Below, piece after piece: positions 43,334-52,521 of a stretch of 64,000 nucleotides of DNA. How positions within the stretch are numbered: position 1 is the stretch's first letter; each line of letters begins with the position of its first letter. The DNA is from Arthrobacter sp. B0490 (GTDB lineage Bacteria > Actinomycetota > Actinomycetes > Actinomycetales > Micrococcaceae). Under the pieces are notes generated by a model. The model saw only the letters and a list, made by a program, of their open reading frames with translations. It made no database searches and was not told where the DNA came from. Where the stretch lies: NCBI RefSeq assembly GCF_002929355.1, contig NZ_PJIR01000003.1, forward strand, positions 186,001 through 250,000, read 5' to 3'. The translations under genes were made by a program, and so were the position numbers.

Positions 43334-43831
43334 ATGGCCCTGAACGCTTCCACCACGCTCCCCTACGACACCTCGACGGTGCTCGGCATCTTCACCGACG
43401 AGGCGTTCGTACGCCACATGAGCGAGTACGTCGGCGGCACACTGGAGTCGCTCACGGTCGACGGCGACACCGCCGGGGCGTTCACGCTCACCGCCGTCCG
43501 CACCATGCCGACCGATCGCCTCCCCGACATGGCCCGCAAGTTCGTCGGCGAGACCCTCTCGGTCACGCAGACCGAGCGCTGGGAAGCCCCCACCGCGGAC
43601 GGCTCCCGCTCGGCGTCCCTCGAGATGACCGTCGCCGGCGTCCCCCTGAACGTCAACGCCGTCCAGCGGCTGATCGCCCAGGGCACCGACACCGTCGTCG
43701 ACCTCCAGGGCTCCGTCACGTCCTCCATCCCGTTCCTCGGCGGCAAGATCGCCGGTGCCGCAGAGCCGATGATCGGCAAGGCCCTCAACGTGCAGGCCGT
43801 CGAGGCCCGGAAGTGGCTCGAAAGCCGCTGA
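43334..43831 (+). CDS. DUF2505-family protein
   Basis: A 165-residue soluble protein of the DUF2505 family, which has a START/SRPBCC-like helix-grip shape (TTLPYDTSTVLGIFTDEAF at the start, then VGETLSVTQTERW). Its role is unknown; a small hydrophobic ligand is possible by fold. GGAGG precedes the ATG. It is divergent from mfd and followed by an SCO4848-type gene. Confidence 0.82.
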   Translation: MALNASTTLPYDTSTVLGIFTDEAFVRHMSEYVGGTLESLTVDGDTAGAFTLTAVRTMPTDRLPDMARKFVGETLSVTQTERWEAPTADGSRSASLEMTVAGVPLNVNAVQRLIAQGTDTVVDLQGSVTSSIPFLGGKIAGAAEPMIGKALNVQAVEARKWLESR

Positions 43832-43880
43832 CGACGCCGCCCCGCTTCCTCCGCTCCCGACCGAAAGACCCGCGCACGCC

Positions 43881-44102
43881 ATGGAACTCCCCACACCGCT
43901 CGCCCTCATCCTGATCCTCGCCGGCGTCTGGACGCTGATCGTCTGGCCGCCCTTCCTGCGCCGCATCATGAAGGACCCGCGGGCACGCGACGAGAAGGGG
44001 GCCGCCACCCGCTTCCTCACGGTGCACCTCATGCTGATCTCCACGTCGATGATCCTCGGCGCGGCCACGGCCGTCATCGGCGTGCGCGCCCTCCTCGCCT
44101 GA
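43881..44102 (+). CDS. SCO4848-family small membrane protein
   Basis: A 73-residue protein with two membrane helices (about 7-26 and 48-70) joined by a basic loop (WPPFLRRIMKDPRARD), characteristic of the conserved actinobacterial SCO4848 family. Function unknown. It follows the DUF2505 gene by 49 bases and probably shares its transcript. Confidence 0.8.
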   Translation: MELPTPLALILILAGVWTLIVWPPFLRRIMKDPRARDEKGAATRFLTVHLMLISTSMILGAATAVIGVRALLA

Positions 44103-44143
44103 GCCGGGCCGGTTGAGGCGAACGCGACCCGCCTGAGCCGGGC
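44096..44143. repeat. Short direct repeat at a convergent gene end
   Basis: CGCCTGAGCCGGGC occurs at 44096-44109 and 44130-44143, and related CGCCTGAGGCGAC follows at about 44149. It overlaps the end of the SCO4848-type gene and lies before the nhaA stop; the sub-repeats can fold into small hairpins that may stop transcription. Confidence 0.4.
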
Positions 44144-44203
44144 AGAGCCGCCTGAGGCGACCCGACGTGCCGGAGCGACGCCGAACCGCCTCACACCAGC
44201 GGG

Positions 44204-45547
44204 TCAGAGGCGCTCGTCCTGCTCATAGACGTCCGGGATGCCGTCCTGGTCGGCGTCGACGGCTTCCTCCTCGGCCGCCGCGCGGTAGCGGCGATTCCGG
44301 GTGACGAGCACCGACGACGCCAGGAGCGCGGCCAGCAGCGACGCCGCGAGGATGCCCACCTTGGCGTGGTCGTCGTGGATGCTGCCCTGGCCGAAGCTCA
44401 GCTCCGCGACGAGGAGCGAGACCGTGAAGCCGATCCCGGCCAGGAGCGACACCCCGAACACGTCGATCCACTTCAGGGACCGGTCCAGGGACGCCCGGGT
44501 GAGCTTCGTGACGAGCCACGTGGTCCCCAGGATCCCGATTGGCTTGCCCAGCACCAGCGCCACGATGATGCCGATGGCCACCGGGTCCGTGACCGCCGAG
44601 AGCAGACCGTCCCAGCCCCCGACGGCGACGCCCGCCGAGAAGAAGGCGAAGACCGGAACCGCGATGCCGGCCGAGATCGGCCGGAAACGGTGCTCGAAGA
44701 TCTCGGAGAGGCCGGGTCCCGCAGCCGGGCCGCCGCTGGCCTGTGACCGGATGACGGGGATCGCGAAGCCCAGCAGCACGCCCGCGACCGTGGCATGGAT
44801 GCCGGACGCGTGGACGAGCGCCCAGGTGGCCATGCCCAGGGGCAGCAGGATGAACCATGCCGCTGCGGGGGTGGTGCCGAAGAACCGGCGGTGCCGCTGC
44901 GCCAGGACCGTGTAGGCGGCCAGCGGGAGGAGAGCCAGCAGCAGCGGCACGACCGCGAGGTCGGAGGAGTAGAACACCGCGATGATGGTGATGGCCAGGA
45001 GGTCGTCGACGACCGCCAGGGTCAGCAGGAAGATCCTCAGCGCGCTGGGAAGGTGCGAGCCGATGATCGCGAGCACGGCCACGGCGAAGGCGATGTCCGT
45101 CGCCGTGGGGATCGCCCACCCGCGCAGCGTGTCCGGGCTGCCGAGATTCACCAGGGCGTAGATGACCGCGGGGACCGCCACGCCCCCGACGGCGGCCGCG
45201 ATGGGCACCACCGACCGGCTGAACTGGCGGAGGTCGCCCGCCACGAACTCGCGCTTGAGTTCCAGCCCCACGAGGAAGAAGAAGATGGCCAGCAGTCCGT
45301 CGGCGGCCCAGGCCCCCAAGGTCAGTTCCAGATGCCAGGGCTCGTACCCGACGGGCAGGTCCCGCAGCGCGAAGTAGCTCTCCGAGGCCGGGGAGTTCGC
45401 CCAGATCAGGGCGATGACCGCTGCGGCGACCAGCAGGATGCCGCCGACGGTCTCCTTCCGCAGGATCTCACCGATCCGCAGGGCCTCGGTGTAGCTCCCC
45501 CGTCCGAGGACGGACGAGCGCGGGCGAGGTGGAGGAGTGCTGTTCAT
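44204..45547 (-). CDS. nhaA: Na+/H+ antiporter NhaA
   Basis: A 447-residue inner-membrane antiporter exchanging Na+ or Li+ for H+ at alkaline pH. About 11-12 helices; the ion-binding aspartate pair is in [11 protein letters not shown] and the periplasmic-funnel block [17 protein letters not shown] is present. The C-terminus is acidic and hydrophilic. I start at ATG 45547, after AGAAGGACG; a longer frame of 19 residues lacks support. Monocistronic. Confidence 0.93.
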   Translation of the reverse strand: MNSTPPPRPRSSVLGRGSYTEALRIGEILRKETVGGILLVAAAVIALIWANSPASESYFALRDLPVGYEPWHLELTLGAWAADGLLAIFFFLVGLELKREFVAGDLRQFSRSVVPIAAAVGGVAVPAVIYALVNLGSPDTLRGWAIPTATDIAFAVAVLAIIGSHLPSALRIFLLTLAVVDDLLAITIIAVFYSSDLAVVPLLLALLPLAAYTVLAQRHRRFFGTTPAAAWFILLPLGMATWALVHASGIHATVAGVLLGFAIPVIRSQASGGPAAGPGLSEIFEHRFRPISAGIAVPVFAFFSAGVAVGGWDGLLSAVTDPVAIGIIVALVLGKPIGILGTTWLVTKLTRASLDRSLKWIDVFGVSLLAGIGFTVSLLVAELSFGQGSIHDDHAKVGILAASLLAALLASSVLVTRNRRYRAAAEEEAVDADQDGIPDVYEQDERL

Positions 45548-45626
45548 GGAAGCGTCCTTCTGGAGGGTCGACGAAGAAACTGCCGACCAGACTTCCCGGC
45601 TCACCTCCTGCCAGTCTACAGAGCAC

Positions 45627-45632
45627 TAGGAT
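45627..45632 (+). promoter_or_regulatory. -10 element (TAGGAT) of leaderless histidine kinase gene
   Basis: TAGGAT ends six bases before ATG 45639; there is no Shine-Dalgarno sequence between them. Confidence 0.55.
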
Positions 45633-45638
45633 CGGCGC

Positions 45639-47327
45639 ATGGGCGAACCCGGACACACACCGATCGCGGGAAGCCTTGCGGAGACGAGTCGCGGTGCGCG
45701 GCGCTCCCGGCAGCGGCGCCGCATCATCTTCAGCGAACTCGCCCTCACCGTCACCTTCACCCTGTCCACGCTGCACGGGATCGCCGAGCGCGAGGAACTC
45801 ACCTCGCTCCCCGTCTTCCTGACGGCCTGGCTCCTGAACCTCCTCGTCCTGGTGCTGTGCTGCACCGTGCCGTGGTCGCGCATCCCGAGCCGTTGGGTGA
45901 TCGTCGTCCCCCTCGTGGACTTCGTCGCGATCGGCCTGTCCCGCGCGGCGGCGGGCGAGAGCATGCCCGGCATCGGACTGCTGGCGGCGTTCCCCGTGGT
46001 CTGGATCGCGGCCTCCCGGGTCCGTACGGGCACGGCCGTCGCCGTCGCCGCCGCCGCCTCCCTGACGATGGTCTGGCTCCCGCTCCCGCTCGGCCGCCCG
46101 ATCACCTTCGACGCGCTGTTCGACCCGATCCTCCTGCCTGTGATGCTCTGCGGGCTCGCGTGGTTCGTCAGCTCGCTCACGAAGGACAACCGGCAGCGCC
46201 AGGAAGCGCTGAGGGCATCCCAGGCAGCGCTGCGCGAGAGCGTGGAGGCGGGCCGCACCCGCGAGCGCCTGCTCAACACCGTCCTCGACACGGTCAGCGT
46301 GGGTCTCCTGGCGGTCGACGCCGACGGCCACGACGTCCTCATGAACGCCCGGCAGCGGGCGGTCCACTCCGCCGCGGCGCCTCCCGGCAATGCCGATCCC
46401 AACGAGTCGGAGCTGCTGCTGTTCGGCCCGGACAGGGTCACACCCATCCCGCCCGAGGCGCGGCCGGTCAGGCGTGCGATCCACGGTGAGGACCTCGACG
46501 CCGAACAGGTGTGGGTGGGCACGGGGCGCTCGCAGCGCGCGCTCAGCATCTTCTCCCACGCCATGCACGACGACGACGGCACCTTCGCCGGGACGGTCGT
46601 CTCCTTCCACGACGTGACCGAACTGGTCCTCGCGCTGCAGGCCAAGGACGACTTCCTGTCGAACGTCTCGCACGAGTTCCGCACGCCCCTGACGTCCATC
46701 CTCGGGTACCTCGAGCTGACGCTCGAACGCGACGGGAACCTCCCCGACGGCGTCGCCGGCCACCTCGAGGTGGCGCGGCGCAACGCCGTTCGGCTCGAGC
46801 GACTGGTCGAGGACCTGCTCGCCATCAATGCCGGCTCGTTCCGCGTGGACCCGGTGCCCACGGACGTGGGCCGGGTCCTGGCGGAAGCGGCGTCCTCGGG
46901 CCAGGTCCGAGCCACACGCGCGGGGCTGCGCCTCGTGAACCGCGCGCCGTCGACCCTGCCCGCCGTCGTGGACCCGGTGCGCCTCGCGCAGGCGGTCGAC
47001 AACCTGCTCACCAACGCCGTCAAGTACAACCGGAAGGGCGGGAGCATCACGCTGAACGCCTGCCGGAGCGACGACGGCCTGATCGTCGAGGTCGCGGACA
47101 CCGGGATCGGCATCGAGGAGGACGACCTCCACCAGATCTTCGACCGCTTCTTCCGTTCGCCGTCCGTCCGCACGTCGACGGTGCCGGGCGTGGGCCTGGG
47201 GCTGCTGATCACCAAGACGATCGTGACCGAGCACCGCGGGTCCATCACGGTGACGAGCGAGCGCGGCAAGGGTACCTGCTTCACGATCCTGATCCCGCAG
47301 CCCGCGCTGGGGACCGTCCTGGCCTGA
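45639..47327 (+). CDS. Sensor histidine kinase (orphan)
   Basis: A 562-residue membrane sensor kinase. Five or six N-terminal helices (about 30-190), a coiled-coil linker, a PAS-like domain (about 215-325), then HisKA with phospho-acceptor His in VSHEFRTPLTS (about residue 345) and an ATPase domain with DNLLTNAVKYN, VADTGIGI and GLGLLITK. No response regulator is adjacent, so the partner lies elsewhere. The stimulus is unknown. Cytosolic catalytic part; probably leaderless. Confidence 0.9.
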   Translation: MGEPGHTPIAGSLAETSRGARRSRQRRRIIFSELALTVTFTLSTLHGIAEREELTSLPVFLTAWLLNLLVLVLCCTVPWSRIPSRWVIVVPLVDFVAIGLSRAAAGESMPGIGLLAAFPVVWIAASRVRTGTAVAVAAAASLTMVWLPLPLGRPITFDALFDPILLPVMLCGLAWFVSSLTKDNRQRQEALRASQAALRESVEAGRTRERLLNTVLDTVSVGLLAVDADGHDVLMNARQRAVHSAAAPPGNADPNESELLLFGPDRVTPIPPEARPVRRAIHGEDLDAEQVWVGTGRSQRALSIFSHAMHDDDGTFAGTVVSFHDVTELVLALQAKDDFLSNVSHEFRTPLTSILGYLELTLERDGNLPDGVAGHLEVARRNAVRLERLVEDLLAINAGSFRVDPVPTDVGRVLAEAASSGQVRATRAGLRLVNRAPSTLPAVVDPVRLAQAVDNLLTNAVKYNRKGGSITLNACRSDDGLIVEVADTGIGIEEDDLHQIFDRFFRSPSVRTSTVPGVGLGLLITKTIVTEHRGSITVTSERGKGTCFTILIPQPALGTVLA

Positions 47328-47565
47328 ACGAGTGCCGGCGGCGGAGATTCGGGTATCCCTGGACCGTTCCGTACCCGCGAAAAGGACCGTAGATTGGTCC
47401 ACGGTGCGCTGGACGGCGTCGTGCTGCGCCGTTGACGAGTGATGAGGCCATCCCCCGAGCCGGCGCAGGTGATCGCCGCGCAGGCTGTGCAGGAAGGCGC
47501 AGGTCCGGAACGCCTTTCGTGCGGTGAGGTCCGGGAGAAGCCAGGTCGGAAATGAGCCAGACGTC

Positions 47566-48480
47566 ATGAACACCTCGTCCGCCAGAAGGAACGCCCGCCA
47601 GGGGAACGGCATCAGGCGTCCGCTAGCGGGTTGTACGCTCCTGATGATCCTGGCCCTGGGAACTGCCGCGTGTTCGCCGGCCGATCCTCGGCCATCCCCA
47701 CCGGCTGCGCCATCCGCCGAGGTTCAGCCGTCCCCGCAGGCTGCCCCATCCGCCGACGTTCAGCCGTCCCCACTGGCTGCGCCCTCCGCGGACCCCCAGC
47801 CGTCCCCGCAGGCCGCGCTGGTCGCCAGTGGGAAGTACCCCTGGCACACGAACATCGTGGCCACGACCTTCTGGGTCGGCGAGATCTTCGATGCGCAGGC
47901 CGCGGACGGCAGCCAGGCGTATTCGACCTACGACTCCGCGTGGATGCAGAGCTATGGCGGGTGCGACGGCGTCCTGGTCGATGGGGTCTGCCGGACGGAG
48001 GCCCGGGTGGCGGCCAACGGGTACGCTCCGACCCGCATGACGCCGCGGGAGAACCCGTTCTACCTGGACCTGCCGTACGACGACATCAACAATGCCGCGG
48101 CCTTCCGGGAGCGGGCGACCGTCATCCCCTGGGCCAACGAGCCGGCATACGCCGGCAGGGGGACGGACACCTCGTTCAGCTACATGAAGAACCGATGGGT
48201 CAGGATCCGCAGTGGTGACCGCGAATGCTACGGACAGATCCAGGACGCCGGACCCGGCCAGTACCAGGACAAGGCCTACGTCTTCGGGGCCGACGACGCA
48301 CGGCCGGCCAACACGAACTTCAACGGAGCCGGCATGGATGTCTCACCGGCCCTCAACGGCTGCCTCGGCTTCCGGCAGGTGAACGGCCAGGACGACCGGG
48401 TCGACTGGCAGTTCGTGGACGACCGGGACGTCCCGTCCGGCCCCTGGAAGTCCATCGTCACCACCAGCCAGGTGCGCTGA
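47566..48480 (+). CDS. Lipoprotein with Pro/Ser/Ala repeats and a double-psi-barrel-like domain
   Basis: A 304-residue lipoprotein (Cys in LGTAACS). After the signal comes a linker of 3.6 copies of a 12-residue PSPxAAPSAxxQ unit, encoded by 36-bp tandem repeats (47692-47820). The globular part carries CYGQIQDAGPGQYQDKAYVF and GMDVSPALNGCLGF, which suggests a double-psi beta-barrel as in RlpA/expansin-like wall proteins; this is a weak assignment. No clear ribosome binding site. It precedes the copper-response genes but has its own start, so co-regulation is uncertain. Confidence 0.65.
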   Translation: MNTSSARRNARQGNGIRRPLAGCTLLMILALGTAACSPADPRPSPPAAPSAEVQPSPQAAPSADVQPSPLAAPSADPQPSPQAALVASGKYPWHTNIVATTFWVGEIFDAQAADGSQAYSTYDSAWMQSYGGCDGVLVDGVCRTEARVAANGYAPTRMTPRENPFYLDLPYDDINNAAAFRERATVIPWANEPAYAGRGTDTSFSYMKNRWVRIRSGDRECYGQIQDAGPGQYQDKAYVFGADDARPANTNFNGAGMDVSPALNGCLGFRQVNGQDDRVDWQFVDDRDVPSGPWKSIVTTSQVR

Positions 48481-48520
48481 GCCCCTCTCCCGCCGGGGCA
48501 GACACAACAGTCACACCCCC

Positions 48521-48549
48521 TTGACAGATACCCCCCGGGGGTATAAATT
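48521..48549 (+). promoter_or_regulatory. Promoter with CsoR-type operator in the spacer
   Basis: TTGACA (48521-48526) and TAAATT (48544-48549) are spaced by 17 bases, and the spacer is filled by ATACCCCC-C-GGGGGTAT (48528-48544). The latter matches the G/C-tract palindromes bound by copper sensor CsoR. Binding would block the promoter until Cu(I) releases the repressor. No csoR gene is in the window. Confidence 0.8.
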
Positions 48550-48671
48550 CTGTGGTACCTGAAAAGCTGTCTCCCCTTCGGGACACACACAGTGATGGTC
48601 CAGTCGCACAACCGCCGTCGGCGAGCACTCTGCGGACCACGACGGTCATCGGCGCCGGCACCAGCGCGGGC

Positions 48672-48776
48672 ATGAACGCCACCGACACGAACGCGGGCGG
48701 CGGGTCCTGCGGCTGCTGCGCGCCTCAACAAACCACCGAGCCGTCAGCGACCCCCCGGGGACGCGGTGACGGCTGA
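48672..48776 (+). CDS. 34-residue CGCC peptide upstream of copB
   Basis: ATG 48672 opens a 34-residue peptide with GGGSCGCCAPQQ (Cys 13, 15, 16) and a polar C-terminus. It lies between the CsoR-type promoter and the copper ATPase gene, 39 bases before its ATG. An upstream Arg-rich 26-codon ORF (48595-48675) ends in TGA overlapping this ATG, suggesting coupling. The Shine-Dalgarno site is poor. It could bind Cu(I) as a small chaperone or metallothionein-like peptide, or act as a cysteine- or copper-sensing leader peptide. The longer frame from 48552 would start before the predicted transcription start and is rejected. Confidence 0.45.
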   Translation: MNATDTNAGGGSCGCCAPQQTTEPSATPRGRGDG

Positions 48777-48815
48777 GTACTCACGGACCGGCAGGGTGCC
48801 GAAGAGGGAGTCATC

Positions 48816-50990
48816 ATGAGCACGAAGCAGCACCAGAACCACACGGACCACGACCAGGTGACTCCGCACACCAGCGGCTCCGAACACCAGGCAGGGCACG
48901 CCGCACAGGCCGACCACAGCAACCACGGCACGGACGACGACCATCAGGTGCACTCCCACGGGGAGCACGCCGGTCACTCGACCGCGATGTTCAGGACCCG
49001 GTTCTGGTTCAGCCTGATCCTCGCGGTCCCCGTCGTCGCCTTCAGCCCCATGTTCACGATGCTCCTGGGGTACATGCCGCCGGAGTTCCCGGGGTCCACC
49101 CTGATCGCCCCGATCCTCGGCACGGTCATCTTCCTCTACGGCGGCACACCGTTCCTCAAGGGCGGGGTATCGGAGCTGAGGTCCCGGCAGCCGGGCATGA
49201 TGCTGCTGATCGCGATGGCCATCAGTGTCGCGTTCATCGCCTCCTGGGTCACCACGCTGCGTATCGGCGGGTTCGACCTGGACTTCTGGTGGGAGCTGGC
49301 CCTGCTGATCGTCATCATGCTCCTCGGCCACTGGATGGAGATGCGGGCCCTCGGTTCCGCAGCGGGAGCCCTCGATGCCCTCGCGGCGCTCCTGCCCGAC
49401 GAGGCCGACAGGGTTACGGCCGACGGCGTCGAGACCGTGCCGGTGAGCTCACTGGACACCGGTGATGTCGTGCTCGTACGCTCCGGCGCCCGGGTGCCCG
49501 CCGACGGGCGGATCATCGACGGGACCGCCGAGTTCGACGAATCCATGATCACCGGCGAGTCCCGCACCGTACCCCGCACGGTCGGGGACACCGTGGTCGC
49601 CGGCACCGTCGCCACCGACAACGCGGTCCGCCTGACGGTGACCGCCGTCGGGTCCGAGACCACCCTCGCCGGCATCCAGCGTCTGGTCGCCGAGGCACAG
49701 GCCTCCTCCTCCAGGGCGCAGGCCCTCGCGGACCGGGCCGCTGCCCTCCTGTTCTACTTCGCGCTCGGCGCCGGCATCCTGACCTTCCTCGCCTGGATGC
49801 TCCTGGGCAGCCCGGACGATGCGGTCATCCGCACCGTCACGGTCCTCGTGATCGCCTGCCCCCACGCGCTGGGACTCGCGATTCCGCTGGTGATCGCGAT
49901 CTCCACCGAGCGTGCCGCGAAGGCCGGGGTGCTGATCAAGAACCGGATCGCCCTGGAACGCATGCGCACCGTCGACGTCGTCCTGTTCGACAAGACCGGC
50001 ACCCTCACCGAGGGCCGGCACGCCGTCACCGCGACCACGACGACCGCTGGTGTCACCGAGGCCGTACTGCTGGCACTGGCCGGGGCCGCCGAGGCCGACA
50101 GCGAGCACCCCGTCGCCCGCGCCATCGTCACCGCCGCCCAGTCCGACCCCGCCGCGGCGGACCTCGCCTACACCGGCACCGGGTTCAGCTCGATGACCGG
50201 CCGCGGTGTCCGGGCCACCGTCGACGGCCATGAGGTGGCGGTCGGCGGACCGACCATGCTCAGGGAGGTCGGACTCGGCACTCCCGCGGACATCGCCGGC
50301 ACCGTGCAGGAGTGGGTGGGTCGCGGGGCGTCGGTCCTGCACGTTCTCCGCGACGGTGAGGTGATCGGCGCGGTCCGGCTCGAGGACAGGGTCCGTGAGG
50401 AATCCCGGGCCGCCGTGAAGGCCCTGCAGGCCCGCGGGGTGAAGGTCGCGATGATCACCGGCGACGCACGGCAGGTCGCCGACGTCGTCGGCGCGGAGCT
50501 GGGCATCGACGAGGTGTTCGCCGACGTCCTGCCGCAGGACAAGGATTCCAAGGTCACGGACCTGCAGGCCCGCGGCCTGAAGGTCGCGATGGTCGGCGAC
50601 GGCGTGAACGACGCCCCTGCCCTGGCGCGTGCCGACGTAGGTATCGCCATCGGGGCCGGAACGGACGTGGCCATGGAATCCGCCGGCGTCGTCCTCGCCG
50701 GGAACGACCCGCGCTCGGTGCTGGCGATGATGGACCTGTCCAGGGCCAGCTACCGCAAGATGATCCAGAACCTCATCTGGGCCACCGGGTACAACGTCCT
50801 GGCCGTCCCCCTGGCCGCGGGCGTGCTCGCGTTCGCCGGGATCCTGCTCTCCCCCGCCGCCGGCGCGGTCCTCATGAGTGTCTCCACGATCGTGGTGGCC
50901 CTCAACGCGCAACTGCTACGGCGGATCGACCTCGACCCGGAACGTCTCGGCACCGGGGGCGAGAACCGGACGACCGCGTCGTCTCGCTAG
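48816..50990 (+). CDS. copB: Copper-translocating P1B-type ATPase (CopB type)
   Basis: A 724-residue ion pump that exports Cu(I)/Cu(II) or Ag(I). It has a His-rich N-terminus (DDDHQVHSHGEHAGHS) in place of an HMA domain, eight membrane helices, the CPH motif (IACPHALGLA, about residue 348) that defines the CopB group, DKTGTLTEG with phosphorylated Asp about 392, and GDGVNDAPAL. GAGGGAG precedes the ATG. Driven by the CsoR-type promoter upstream, with DUF6153 and DUF305 genes downstream as partners. Confidence 0.93.
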   Translation: MSTKQHQNHTDHDQVTPHTSGSEHQAGHAAQADHSNHGTDDDHQVHSHGEHAGHSTAMFRTRFWFSLILAVPVVAFSPMFTMLLGYMPPEFPGSTLIAPILGTVIFLYGGTPFLKGGVSELRSRQPGMMLLIAMAISVAFIASWVTTLRIGGFDLDFWWELALLIVIMLLGHWMEMRALGSAAGALDALAALLPDEADRVTADGVETVPVSSLDTGDVVLVRSGARVPADGRIIDGTAEFDESMITGESRTVPRTVGDTVVAGTVATDNAVRLTVTAVGSETTLAGIQRLVAEAQASSSRAQALADRAAALLFYFALGAGILTFLAWMLLGSPDDAVIRTVTVLVIACPHALGLAIPLVIAISTERAAKAGVLIKNRIALERMRTVDVVLFDKTGTLTEGRHAVTATTTTAGVTEAVLLALAGAAEADSEHPVARAIVTAAQSDPAAADLAYTGTGFSSMTGRGVRATVDGHEVAVGGPTMLREVGLGTPADIAGTVQEWVGRGASVLHVLRDGEVIGAVRLEDRVREESRAAVKALQARGVKVAMITGDARQVADVVGAELGIDEVFADVLPQDKDSKVTDLQARGLKVAMVGDGVNDAPALARADVGIAIGAGTDVAMESAGVVLAGNDPRSVLAMMDLSRASYRKMIQNLIWATGYNVLAVPLAAGVLAFAGILLSPAAGAVLMSVSTIVVALNAQLLRRIDLDPERLGTGGENRTTASSR

Positions 50991-51064
50991 GCTGGTGGGA
51001 CGAAGAAGGACGACGGCGGCGCACGAGCGTCATCGACAGCACGGGCAGGGAGAGGACGGGAACG

Positions 51065-51610
51065 GTGACCAGGAACCGGGTATCACGTGCCGTCCTCGCC
51101 CTGCTGCGCGCCGCCCTACCGTCGGTCCTCGCCTTCGCCGGCCTGACGGCCGTCATCGTCGGGATCCTCGCGATGCACGTCTGGATGGGCGGCCACGGGT
51201 CCTCCCATCACGTCGCGGCCCCCACGAGCACGACCACGAGCACCCACCCGGGCGCCGAGGCCCACGTCGCGGCCGGCAGCACCCCGGGCACGCAGCAGGG
51301 CGACGAAACGGGTCACGCCCACGCCCAGCCCGCGACGGCGGTGATCGCTGCCGGGACAGCAACCGTGGACGCCGCGTCGAGCATCGTCGCGGAGGGCGGA
51401 TCGGTCGGGTGCGGCGGGGACTGCGCCGACGAGATGGTGCTGGGTGCGTGTGCACTGGCGATGATCGTCGTCGGCGTCGCCGGTCTGCTGACCCCTGCCG
51501 GCCGCGCGCTGCTGTCGATCCTGGGCCGGCGCGGTCCCCCTGCACCGCCCCGGGCGTCCCGTCCCGCGCCCGCTCCGTCGCTGATTCGGCTCTGCATCAG
51601 CCGGACCTAG
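51065..51610 (+). CDS. DUF6153-like membrane protein with His/Thr-rich loop
   Basis: A 181-residue protein with an N-terminal membrane helix (about 17-40), a His- and Thr-rich outer loop (WMGGHGSSHH, then HPGAEAH) and a second helix (about 133-155) after GCGGDCADEM. It fits the DUF6153 group often found beside DUF305 genes in actinobacterial copper loci. Histidines could bind metal. GTG start 51065, after GGGAGAGG. Probably cotranscribed with copB. Confidence 0.65.
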   Translation: MTRNRVSRAVLALLRAALPSVLAFAGLTAVIVGILAMHVWMGGHGSSHHVAAPTSTTTSTHPGAEAHVAAGSTPGTQQGDETGHAHAQPATAVIAAGTATVDAASSIVAEGGSVGCGGDCADEMVLGACALAMIVVGVAGLLTPAGRALLSILGRRGPPAPPRASRPAPAPSLIRLCISRT

Positions 51611-51768
51611 GATCCGCGGCCCGCACCTGGCCCCTCTTCGGGGCGGCAGGGCCACCGTCCTGCCCGGACCGCGCCCGTATGCGCGGCCCGGCACCTGCCG
51701 CACCAGGCCTCCACCCGGTGGTGCGGCCCGCTGACACCCCCACCTGAGCATTGAAGGATCTGACCACC

Positions 51769-52428
51769 ATGAAGCGTTCCCTTTCCCTCGCGTCCCTGTC
51801 CCTTGCCACCCTCATCACCCTGTCCGCCTGCGGCTCGTCCTCCGGCGGAGGTATGGAGGGCATGGACGGCATGGGCGAAAGCTCCGCAGCGGCCGCCCCC
51901 GGCGCCACCACCGGAAGCACCTCCGGCGCCTCCGACGAGGCCGTGGCCGAGCACAACGACGCCGACGTGATGTTCGCGCAGATGATGATCCCCCACCACG
52001 AACAGGCCGTGGAGATGAGCGACATGATGCTCTCGAAGGACGGCATCACCCCGGAGATCACGGACCTCGCGACGAAGATCAAGGACGCCCAGGGCCCGGA
52101 GATCGAGACCATGACCGGCTGGCTCGAGGCCTGGGGCGAGCCCATGGACCCCGAAGACGGCATGGAAGGCCACTCCATGGGCGGTTCCGGCTCGATGGAC
52201 GGCATGATGAGCGAGGACCAGCTGTCCGAGCTCGAGGCCGCCGAGGGCACCGACGCGTCCCGCCTCTTCCTCGACGCCATGACCGCCCACCACGAGGGCG
52301 CGGTCGGCATGGCGCAGGACGAGATCGACGACGGCGAGAACCCCGAGGCGATCGAACTGGCCGAGACGATCGTCGAGACCCAGAATGCGGAGATCACCGA
52401 GATGAAGGAGCTCCTCGCCGGCCTCTGA
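51769..52428 (+). CDS. DUF305-domain copper-associated lipoprotein
   Basis: A 219-residue lipoprotein (lipobox TLSACG, Cys 21). It contains two His-pair helices (IPHHEQAVEMSDMM near 75-88 and AHHEGAVGMAQDEI near 173-188) typical of DUF305, and a Met-rich stretch (GGGMEGMDGMG, later GSGSMDGMMSE). The DUF305 protein CopM of Synechocystis binds copper, so a periplasmic or extracellular copper-binding role is likely. I start at ATG 51769; a TTG six codons earlier is open. Confidence 0.82.
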   Translation: MKRSLSLASLSLATLITLSACGSSSGGGMEGMDGMGESSAAAAPGATTGSTSGASDEAVAEHNDADVMFAQMMIPHHEQAVEMSDMMLSKDGITPEITDLATKIKDAQGPEIETMTGWLEAWGEPMDPEDGMEGHSMGGSGSMDGMMSEDQLSELEAAEGTDASRLFLDAMTAHHEGAVGMAQDEIDDGENPEAIELAETIVETQNAEITEMKELLAGL

Positions 52429-52521
52429 CGTGCGCGAGCACCATCCCGGCAATCCACCTCGGCACCGCCCGGCACCGCAGCCCTGCCGGACTCCCGACTC
52501 CCGACTCCGTAAGGACACCCG

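Noticed and set aside
40917..43343. 808-codon plus-strand frame opposite mfd
   Set aside because: Low-complexity Gly/Arg/His-rich product without motifs, fully antisense to mfd.
48552..48671. Start of the CGCC peptide at GTG 48552
   Set aside because: The predicted transcription start from the CsoR-type promoter is at about 48555, downstream of this codon.
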